A DNA stretch of 64,000 nucleotides, from NCBI GenBank assembly GCA_023078555.1, contig CM041204.1:1460923-1524922 (forward strand). The letters run 5' to 3'. The position numbers were made by a program, and so were the translations under genes. Below are positions 55,323 to 64,000 of this stretch, piece by piece (position 1 is the first letter of the stretch; the number at the start of each line of letters is the position of its first letter). Below the pieces are notes generated by a model. That model searched no databases. It saw only the letters and a list, made by a program, of their open reading frames with translations, and was not told the DNA's origin. Source of the DNA: Ulva prolifera. Taxonomy: Eukaryota; Chlorophyta; Ulvophyceae; Ulvales; Ulvaceae.

Positions 55323-57776
55323 TTGGAGTCAAGTCCGTGGAGTAGAGTCAAGTCCGTGGAGTCAAGTCAGCAGAGTGGAGTGCAGTGCGTGGAGTCAAGT
55401 CAGCAGAGTGGAGTGCAGTGCGTGGAGTCAAGTCCGTGGAGTGGAGTCAAGTCCACGGAGGCAAGTCTGTGGAGTCAATTCAGCGGAGTGGAGTCAAATC
55501 CGTTGAGTCAAGTCCTTGGAGTCAAGTCAGCGGAGTAGAGTCAAGTCTAAGGAGTGGAGTGAAGTCCGTGGAGTCAAGTCCGTGGATTGGAGTCAAATCC
55601 ACGGAGTCAGGTCTGTGGAGTCAAGTCAGCGGAATGGAGTCAAATCCGTGGAGTCAAGTCAGCGGAGTGGAGTGAAGTGCGTGGAGTCAAGTCCGTGGAG
55701 TGGAGTCAAGTCCACGGAGGCAAGTCCGTGGAGTCAAGTCAGCGGAGTAGAGTTAAGTGTAAGGAATGGAGTGAAGTCCATGGAGTCAAGTCCGTGGAGT
55801 GGATTCAAGTCCGTGGAGTCAAGTCAGCGGAGTGGAGTGAAGTGCGTGGAGTCAAGTCCGTGGAGTGGAGTCAAGTCCGTGGAGTCAAGTCAGCGGAGTG
55901 GAGTGAAGTCCGTGGATTCAAGTTCGTGGAGTGGAGTCAAGTCCACGGAGGCAAGTCCGCGGAGTCAAGTCAGCGGAGTAGAGTTAAGTGTAAGGAATGG
56001 AGTGAAGTCCATGGAGTCAAGTCCGTGGAGTGGATTCAAGTCCGTGGAGTCAAGTCAGCGGAGTGGAGTGAAGTGCGTGGAGTCAAGTCCGTGGAGTGGA
56101 GTCAAGTCCACGGAGGCAAGTCCGTGGAGTCAAGTCTGCGGAGTCAAGTCAGCGGAGTAGAGTTAAGTTTGAGGAGTTGAGTGAAGTGCGTGGAGGGAAG
56201 TCAGCGGAGTGGAGTCAAGTCCGTGGAGTCAAGTCAGCGGAGTGGAGTGAAGTGCGTGGAGTCAAGTCCGTGGAGTGGAGTCAAGTCCACAGAGGCAAGT
56301 CCGTGGAGTCAAGTCCGCAGAGTCAAGTCAGTGGAGTAGAGTTAAGTCTACGGAGTGGAGTGAAGTCCGTGGAGTCAAGTCCGTGGATTGGAGTCAATTC
56401 GACGGAGTCAAGTCGGTGGAGTCAAGTCAGCGGATTGGAGTCAAATCCGTGGAGTCAAGTCCTTGGAGTCAAGTCCGTGGAGTGGAGTCAAGTCCGTGGA
56501 GTCAAGTCAGCAGAGTGGAGTGCAGTGCGTGGAGTCAAGTCCGTGGAGTGGAGTGAAGTCCGTGGAGTCAAGTCCGTGGAGAGGAGTCAAGTCCGTGGAG
56601 TCAAGTCAGCGGAGTGGAGTCAAATCCGTGGAGTCAAGTCCGTGGAGTCAAGTCCGTGGATTGGAGTCAAGTCGGTGGAGTCAAGTCGGTGGAGTCAAGT
56701 CAGCGGATTGGAGTCAAATCCGTGGAGTCAAGTCCTTGGAGTCAAGTCCGTGGAGTGGAGTCAAGTCCGTGGAGTCAAGTCAGCGGAGTGGAGTGAAGTC
56801 CGTGGATTCAAGTTCGTGGAGTGGAGTCAAGTCCACGGAGGCAAGTCCGCGGAGTCAAGTCAGCGGAGTAGAGTTAAGTGTAAGGAATGGAGTGAAGTCC
56901 ATGGAGTCAAGTCCGTGGAGTGGATTCAAGTCCGTGGAGTCAAGTCAGCGGAGTGGAGTGAAGTGCGTGGAGTCAAGTCCGTGGAGTGGAGTCAAGTCCA
57001 CGGAGGCAAGTCCGTGGAGTCAAGTCTGCGGAGTCAAGTCAGCGGAGTAGAGTTAAGTTTGAGGAGTTGAGTGAAGTGCGTGGAGGGAAGTCAGCGGAGT
57101 GGAGTCAAGTCCGTGGAGTCAAGTCAGCGGAGTGGAGTGAAGTGCGTGGAGTCAAGTCCGTGGAGTGGAGTCAAGTCCACAGAGGCAAGTCCGTGGAGTC
57201 AAGTCCGCAGAGTCAAGTCAGTGGAGTAGAGTTAAGTCTACGGAGTGGAGTGAAGTCCGTGGAGTCAAGTCCGTGGATTGGAGTCAATTCCACGGAGTCA
57301 AGTCGGTGGAGTCAAGTCAGCGGATTGGAGACAAATCCATGGAGTCAAGTCCTTGGAGTCAAGTCCGTGGAGTGGAGTCAAGTCCGTGGAGTCAAGTCAG
57401 CAGAGTGGAGTGCAGTGCGTGGAGTCAAGTCCGTGGAGTGGAGTCAAGTCCGTGGAGTCAAGTCAGCGGAGTGGAGTGAAGTCCGTGGAGTCAAGTCCGT
57501 GGAGTGGAGTCAAGTCCGTGGAGTCAAGTCAGCGGAGTGGAGTCAAATCCACGGAGTCAAGTCGGTGGAGTCAAGTCAGCGGATTGGAGTCAAATCCGTG
57601 GAGTCAAGTCCTTGGAGTCAAGTCCGTGGAGTGGAGTCAAGTCCGTGGAGTCAAGTCAGCAGAGTGGAGTGCAGTGCGTGGAGTCAAGTCTGTGGACTGG
57701 AGTCAAATCCACGGAGTCAAGTCTGTGGAGTCAATTCAGCGGAGTGGAGTGAAGTCCGTGGAGTCAAGTCCGTGGA

Positions 57777-59754
57777 TTGGAGTCAAATCCACGGAGTCAA
57801 GTCGGTGGAGTCAAGTTAGCGGATTGGAGTCAAATCCGTGGAGTCAAGTCCTTGGAGTCAAGTCCGTGGAGTGGAGTCAAGTCCGTGGAGTCAAGTCAGC
57901 AGAGTGGAGTGCAGTGCGTGGAGTCAAGTCCGTGGAGTGGAGTCAAGTCCGTGGAGTCAAGTCAGCGGAGTGGAGTGAAGTCCGTGGAGTCAAGTCCGTG
58001 GAGTGGAGTCAAGTCCGTGGAGTCAAGTCAGCGGAGTGGAGTCAAATCCGTGGAGTCAAGTCCTTGGAGTCAAGTCCGTGGAGTGGAGTCAAGTCCGTGG
58101 AGTCAAGTCAGCAGAGTGGAGTGCAGTGCGTGGAGTCAAGTCCGTGGAGTGGAGTCAAGTCCGTGGAGTCAAGTCAGCGGAGTGGAGTGAAGTCCGTGGA
58201 GTCAAGTCCGTGGAGTGGAGTCAAGTCCGTGGAGTCAAGTCCGTGGAGTGGAGTCAAGTCCGTGGAGTCAAGTCAGCGGAGTGGAGTCAAATCCGTGGAG
58301 TCAAGTCCTTGGAGTCAAGTCCGTGGAGTAGATTCAAGTCCGTGGAGTCAAGTCAGCAGAGTGGAGTGCAGTGCGTAGAGTCAAGTCCGTGGAATGGAGT
58401 CAAATCCGTGGAGTCAAGTCCTTGGAGTCAAGTCCGTGGAGTAGAGTCAAGTCCGCGGAGTCAAGTCAGCAGAGTAGAGTAAAGTCTACGGAGTGGAGTG
58501 AAGTCCGTGGAGTCAAGTCCGTGGATTGGAGTCAAATCCACGGAGTCAAGTCGGTGGAGTCAAGTCAGCGGATTGGAGTCAAATCCGTGGAGTCAAGTCC
58601 TTGGAGTCAAGTCCGTGGAGTGGAGTCAAGTCCGTGGAGTCAAGTCAGCAGAGTGGAGTGCAGTGCGTGGAGTCAAGTCTGTGGACTGGAGTCAAATCCA
58701 CGGAGTCAAGTCTGTGGAGTCAATTCAGCGGAGTGGAGTGAAGTCCGTGGAGTCAAGTCCGTGGATTGGAGTCAAATCCACGGAGTCAAGTCGGTGGAGT
58801 CAAGTCAGCGGATTGGAGTCAAATCCGTGGAGTCAAGTCCTTGGAGTCAAGTCCGTGGAGTGGAGTCAAGTCCGTGGAGTCAAGTCAGCAGAGTGGAGTG
58901 CAGTGCGTGGAGTCAAGTCCGTGGAGTGGAGTCAAGTCCGTGGAGTCAAGTCAGCGGAGTGGAGTGAAGTCCGTGGAGTCAAGTCCGTGGAGTGGAGTCA
59001 AGTCCGTGGAGTCAAGTCAGCGGAGTGGAGTCAAATCCGTGGAGTCAAGTCCTTGGAGTCAAGTCCGTGGAGTGGAGTCAAGTCCGTGGAGTCAAGTCAG
59101 CAGAGTGGAGTGCAGTGCGTGGAGTCAAGTCCGTGGAGTGGAGTCAAGTCCGTGGAGTCAAGTCAGCGGAGTGGAGTGAAGTCCGTGGAGTCAAGTCCGT
59201 GGAGTGGAGTCAAGTCCGTGGAGTCAAGTCCGTGGAGTGGAGTCAAGTCCGTGGAGTCAAGTCAGCGGAGTGGAGTCAAATCCGTGGAGTCAAGTCCTTG
59301 GAGTCAAGTCCGTGGAGTAGATTCAAGTCCGTGGAGTCAAGTCAGCAGAGTGGAGTGCAGTGCGTAGAGTCAAGTCCGTGGAATGGAGTCAAATCCGTGG
59401 AGTCAAGTCCTTGGAGTCAAGTCCGTGGAGTAGAGTCAAGTCCGCGGAGTCAAGTCAGCAGAGTAGAGTAAAGTCTACGGAGTGGAGTGAAGTCCGTGGA
59501 GTCAAGTCCGTGGATTGGAGTCAAATCCACGGAGTCAAGTCGGTGGAGTCAAGTCAGCGGATTGGAGTCAAATCCGTGGAGTCAAGTCCTTGGAGTCAAG
59601 TCCGTGGAGTGGAGTCAAGTCCGTGGAGTCAAGTCAGCAGAGTGGAGTGCAGTGCGTGGAGTCAAGTCTGTGGACTGGAGTCAAATCCACGGAGTCAAGT
59701 CTGTGGAGTCAATTCAGCGGAGTGGAGTGAAGTCCGTGGAGTCAAGTCCGTGGA
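57777..59754 (+). repeat. satellite higher-order repeat, 2 x 989 bp or more
   Basis: Constant 989-bp offsets at 57777/58766/59755, 58371/59360 and 58498/59487 show two full tandem copies and part of a third, nearly identical over their length. Confidence 0.85.
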
Positions 59755-62052
59755 TTGGAGTCAAATCCACGGAGTCAAGTCGGTGGAGTCAAGTCAGCGG
59801 ATTGGAGTCAAATCCGTGGAGTCAAGTCCTTGGAGTCAAGTCCGTGGAGTGGAGTCAAGTCCGTGGAGTCAAGTCAGCAGAGTGGAGTGCAGTGCGTGGA
59901 GTCAAGTCCGTGGAGTGGAGTCAAGTCCGTGGAGTCAAGTCAGCGGAGTGGAGTCAAATCCGTGGAGTCAAGTCCTTGGAGTCAAGTCCGTGGAGTGGAG
60001 TCAAGTCCGTGGAGTCAAGTCAGCGGAGTGGAGTGAAGTCCGTGGATTCAAGTTCGTGGAGTGGAGTCAAGTCCACGGAGGCAAGTCCGCGGAGTCAAGT
60101 CAGCGGAGTAGAGTTAAGTGTAAGGAATGGAGTGAAGTCCATGGAGTCAAGTCCGTGGAGTGGATTCAAGTCCGTGGAGTCAAGTCAGCGGAGTGGAGTG
60201 AAGTGCGTGGAGTCAAGTCCGTGGAGTGGAGTCAAGTCCACGGAGGCAAGTCCGTGGAGTCAAGTCTGCGGAGTCAAGTCAGCGGAGTAGAGTTAAGTTT
60301 GAGGAGTTGAGTGAAGTGCGTGGAGGGAAGTCAGCGGAGTGGAGTCAAGTCCGTGGAGTCAAGTCAGCGGAGTGGAGTGAAGTGCGTGGAGTCAAGTCCG
60401 TGGAGTGGAGTCAAGTCCACAGAGGCAAGTCCGTGGAGTCAAGTCCGCAGAGTCAAGTCAGTGGAGTAGAGTTAAGTCTACGGAGTGGAGTGAAGTCCGT
60501 GGAGTCAAGTCCGTGGATTGGAGTCAATTCGACGGAGTCAAGTCGGTGGAGTCAAGTCAGCGGATTGGAGTCAAATCCGTGGAGTCAAGTCCTTGGAGTC
60601 AAGTCCGTGGAGTGGAGTCAAGTCCGTGGAGTCAAGTCAGCAGAGTGGAGTGCAGTGCGTGGAGTCAAGTCCGTGGAGTGGAGTGAAGTCCGTGGAGTCA
60701 AGTCCGTGGAGTGGAGTCAAGTCCGTGGAGTCAAGTCAGCGGAGTGGAGTGAAGTGCGTGGAGTCAAGTCCGTGGAGTGGAGTCAAGTCCACGGAGGCAA
60801 GTCCGTGGAGTCAAGTCTGCGGAGTCAAGTCAGCGGAGTAGAGTTAAGTTTGAGGAGTTGAGTGAAGTGCGTGGAGGGAAGTCAGCGGAGTGGAGTCAAG
60901 TCCGTGGAGTCAAGTCAGCGGAGTGGAGTGAAGTGCGTGGAGTCAAGTCCGTGGAGTGGAGTCAAGTCCACAGAGGCAAGTCCGTGGAGTCAAGTCCGCA
61001 GAGTCAAGTCAGTGGAGTAGAGTTAAGTCTACGGAGTGGAGTGAAGTCCGTGGAGTCAAGTCAGCAGAGTGGAGTGCAGTGCGTGGAGTCAAGTCCGTGG
61101 AGTGGAGTCAAGTCCGTGGAGTCAAGTCAGCGGAGTGGAGTGAAGTCCGTGGAGTCAAGTCCGTGGAGTGGAGTCAAGTCCGTGGAGTCAAGTCAGCGGA
61201 GTGGAGTCAAATCCGTGGAGTCAAGTCCTTGGAGTCAAGTCCGTGGAGAAGATTCAAGTCCGTGGAGTCAAGTCAGCAGAGTGGAGTGCAGTGCGTAGAG
61301 TCAAGTCCGTGGAGTGGAGTCAAATCCGTGGAGTCAAGTCCTTGGAGTCAAGTCCGTGGAGTAGAGTCAAGTCCGCGGAGTCAAGTCAGCAGAGTAGAGT
61401 AAAGTCTACGGAGTGGAGTGAAGTCCGTGGAGTCAAGTCCGTGGATTGGAGTCAAATCCACGGAGTCAAGTCGGTGGAGTCAAGTCAGCGGATTGGAGTC
61501 AAATCCGTGGAGTCAAGTCCTTGGAGTCAAGTCCGTGGAGTGGAGTCAAGTCCGTGGAGTCAAGTCAGCAGAGTGGAGTGCAGTGCGTGGAGTCAAGTCT
61601 GTGGACTGGAGTCAAATCCACGGAGTCAAGTCTGTGGAGTCAATTCAGCGGAGTGGAGTGAAGTCCGTGGAGTCAAGTCCGTGGATTGGAGTCAAATCCA
61701 CGGAGTCAAGTCGGTGGAGTCAAGTCAGCGGATTGGAGTCAAATCCGTGGAGTCAAGTCCTTGGAGTCAAGTCCGTGGAGTGGAGTCAAGTCCGTGGAGT
61801 CAAGTCAGCAGAGTGGAGTGCAGTGCGTGGAGTCAAGTCCGTGGAGTGGAGTCAAGTCCGTGGAGTCAAGTCAGCGGAGTGGAGTGAAGTCCGTGGAGTC
61901 AAGTCCGTGGAGTGGAGTCAAGTCCGTGGAGTCAAGTCCGTGGAGTGGAGTCAAGTCCGTGGAGTCAAGTCAGCGGAGTGGAGTCAAATCCGTGGAGTCA
62001 AGTCCTTGGAGTCAAGTCCGTGGAGTAGATTCAAGTCCGTGGAGTCAAGTCC

Positions 62053-63982
62053 GTGGAGTGGAGTCAAGTCCGTGGAGTCAAGTCCGTGGAGTGGAGTCAA
62101 GTCCGTGGAGTCAAGTCAGCGGAGTGGAGTCAAATCCGTGGAGTCAAGTCCTTGGAGTCAAGTCCGTGGAGTAGATTCAAGTCCGTGGAGTCAAGTCAGC
62201 AGAGTGGAGTGCAGTGCGTAGAGTCAAGTCCGTGGAGTGGAGTCAAATCCGTGGAGTCAAGTCCTTGGAGTCAAGTCCGTGGAGTAGAGTCAAGTCCGTG
62301 GAGTCAAGTCAGCGGAGTGGAGTGAAGTACGTGGAGTCAAGTCCTTGGAGTCAAGTCCGTGGAGTAGAGTCAAGTCCGTGGAGTCAAGTCAGCGGAGTGG
62401 AGTGAAGTACGTGGAGTCAAGTCCGTGGAGTGGAGTCAAGTCCACGGAGGCAAGTCACTGGAGTCAAGTCCGCGGAGTCAAGTCAGCGGAGTAAAGTCTA
62501 AGGAGTGGAGTGAAGTCCGTGGAGGGAAGTCAGCGGAGTGGAGTCAAGTCCTTGGAGTCAAGTTAGCGGAGTGGAGTGAAGTGCGTGGAGTCAAGTCCGT
62601 GGAGTGGAGTCAAGTCCACGGAGGCAAGTCAGCGGAGTGGAGTGAAGTCCGTGGATTCAAGTCCGTGGAGTGGAGTCAAGTCCACGGAGGCAAGTCCTTG
62701 GAGTCAAGTCCGCGGAGTCAAGTCAGCAGAGTAGAGTAAAGTCTACGGAGTGGAGTGAAGTCCGTGGAGTCAAGTCCGTGGATTGGAGTCAAATCCACGG
62801 AGTCAAGTCGGTGGAGTCAAGTCAGCGGATTGGAGTCAAATCCGTGGAGTCAAGTCCGTGGAGTCAAGTCCGTGGAGTGGAGTCAAGTCCGTGGAGTCAA
62901 GTCCGTGGAGTGGAGTCAAGTCCGTGGAGTCAAGTCAGCGGAGTGGAGTCAAATCCGTGGAGTCAAGTCCTTGGAGTCAAGTCCGTGGAGTAGATTCAAG
63001 TCCGTGGAGTCAAGTCCGTGGAGTGGAGTCAAGTCCGTGGAGTCAAGTCCGTGGAGTGGAGTCAAGTCCGTGGAGTCAAGTCAGCGGAGTGGAGTCAAAT
63101 CCGTGGAGTCAAGTCCTTGGAGTCAAGTCCGTGGAGTAGATTCAAGTCCGTGGAGTCAAGTCAGCAGAGTGGAGTGCAGTGCGTAGAGTCAAGTCCGTGG
63201 AGTGGAGTCAAATCCGTGGAGTCAAGTCCTTGGAGTCAAGTCCGTGGAGTAGAGTCAAGTCCGTGGAGTCAAGTCAGCGGAGTGGAGTGAAGTACGTGGA
63301 GTCAAGTCCTTGGAGTCAAGTCCGTGGAGTAGAGTCAAGTCCGTGGAGTCAAGTCAGCGGAGTGGAGTGAAGTACGTGGAGTCAAGTCCGTGGAGTGGAG
63401 TCAAGTCCACGGAGGCAAGTCACTGGAGTCAAGTCCGCGGAGTCAAGTCAGCGGAGTAAAGTCTAAGGAGTGGAGTGAAGTCCGTGGAGGGAAGTCAGCG
63501 GAGTGGAGTCAAGTCCTTGGAGTCAAGTTAGCGGAGTGGAGTGAAGTGCGTGGAGTCAAGTCCGTGGAGTGGAGTCAAGTCCACGGAGGCAAGTCAGCGG
63601 AGTGGAGTGAAGTCCGTGGATTCAAGTCCGTGGAGTGGAGTCAAGTCCACGGAGGCAAGTCCTTGGAGTCAAGTCCGCGGAGTCAAGTCAGCAGAGTAGA
63701 GTAAAGTCTACGGAGTGGAGTGAAGTCCGTGGAGTCAAGTCCGTGGATTGGAGTCAAATCCACGGAGTCAAGTCGGTGGAGTCAAGTCAGCGGATTGGAG
63801 TCAAATCCGTGGAGTCAAGTCCTTGGAGTCAAGTCCGTGGAGTGGAGTCAAGTCCGTGGAGTCAAGTCAGCGGAGTGGAGTGAAGTGCGTGGAGTCAAGT
63901 CCGTGGAGTGGAGTCAAGTCCACGGAGTCAAGTCAGCGGAGTGGAGTGAAGTACGTGGAGTCAAGTCCGTGGAGTGGAGTCA
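62053..63982 (+). repeat. satellite higher-order repeat, 2 x 965 bp
   Basis: Offsets of 965 bp (62053/63018, 62214/63179, 62425/63390, 62670/63635) mark two near-identical tandem blocks that reach the window end. Confidence 0.85.
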
Positions 63983-64000
63983 AGTCCACGGAGGCAAGTC

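Larger units (their letters stand above)
38066..64000 (+). repeat. 26-kb satellite of degenerate 14-bp units, running off the window
   Basis: About 25.9 kb made only of 14-base units (core TCAAGTCCGTGGAG; common variants TCAAGTCCACGGAG, GCAAGTCAACAGAG, TGCAGTGCGTGGAG, TCAAGTCAGCGGAG), often separated by a 5-base TGGAG. At 14-19 bases per unit that is roughly 1,500 units (estimate). TCCGTGGA and TCCACGGA are reverse complements of each other. The + strand is purine-rich throughout. Longer higher-order periods are listed separately. No unique DNA, gene or other element interrupts it. The many open frames come from a unit without stops in any forward frame, and codons such as TGA and TAG arise only in variant units. 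Satellite of centromeric, subtelomeric or interstitial type; which one cannot be told. Confidence 0.95.

Noticed and set aside
38066-64000. Dozens of long + strand open frames (up to about 500 codons) in the satellite
   Set aside because: They follow from a unit without stops in any forward frame. All three frames are open, and there is no start context, splice structure or non-repeat sequence.

Overview
The window is nuclear DNA of a eukaryote. Two host genes are split by GT-AG introns with in-phase junctions (donors such as GTACGT and GTGCGC), a large intron-containing CACTA transposon is present, and the last 26 kb is satellite DNA. Unique DNA is GC-rich and has no operon-like spacing. A unicellular alga is my best guess, because an LctP-type permease sits beside GC-rich, intron-split genes, but no marker gene fixes the species.

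Layout. 1-3.7 kb: intergenic, with one short retroposon copy and a double palindrome. 3.7-10.0 kb: a seven-exon lactate/glycolate permease (LctP family) on the + strand with a huge low-complexity loop. 10.0-12.2 kb: intergenic, with a 25-bp tandem repeat starting at the permease stop codon and small retroposon scraps. 12.2-14.6 kb: a two-exon gene for a BTB/POZ-like plus leucine-rich-repeat protein. 14.6-19.3 kb: no convincing gene, but a diverged second copy of the 11.1-12.0 kb block and a full-length retroposon copy with a 13-bp target duplication. 19.3-19.6 kb: an orphan first exon.

19,719-38,065 is an apparently complete CACTA (EnSpm/CMC-type) DNA transposon of 18.35 kb. It begins CACTAGGAGAATGGCGACA, ends with the inverted copy (18 of 19 bases), and is flanked by the 3-bp duplication CAC. 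It carries a Tnp2-type transposase gene (- strand, 30.0-34.6 kb), a Ulp1/C48 cysteine protease gene (- strand, 26.2-28.5 kb), a further - strand coding segment between them, and two unrecognised + strand genes, one near each end (20.7-25.0 and 34.8-37.3 kb). Perfect palindromes built on GCCATTCG/CGAATGGC occur as a duplicated block near the left end and as a 5 x 66 bp array near the right end.

38,066-64,000 (window end) is one uninterrupted satellite of degenerate 14-base units (core TCAAGTCCGTGGAG), often separated by TGGAG. It has higher-order periods of 405, 965, 989, 1,338, 1,507 and about 4,135 bp. The satellite starts on the exact base where the transposon's target duplication lies. The many long open frames there are a by-product of repeat phase and are not annotated as genes.

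A small non-LTR retroposon family, ending in TGTCCTTGTAA and mostly 5'-truncated to 30-40 bp but with clear target duplications, is scattered through the first 18.4 kb.
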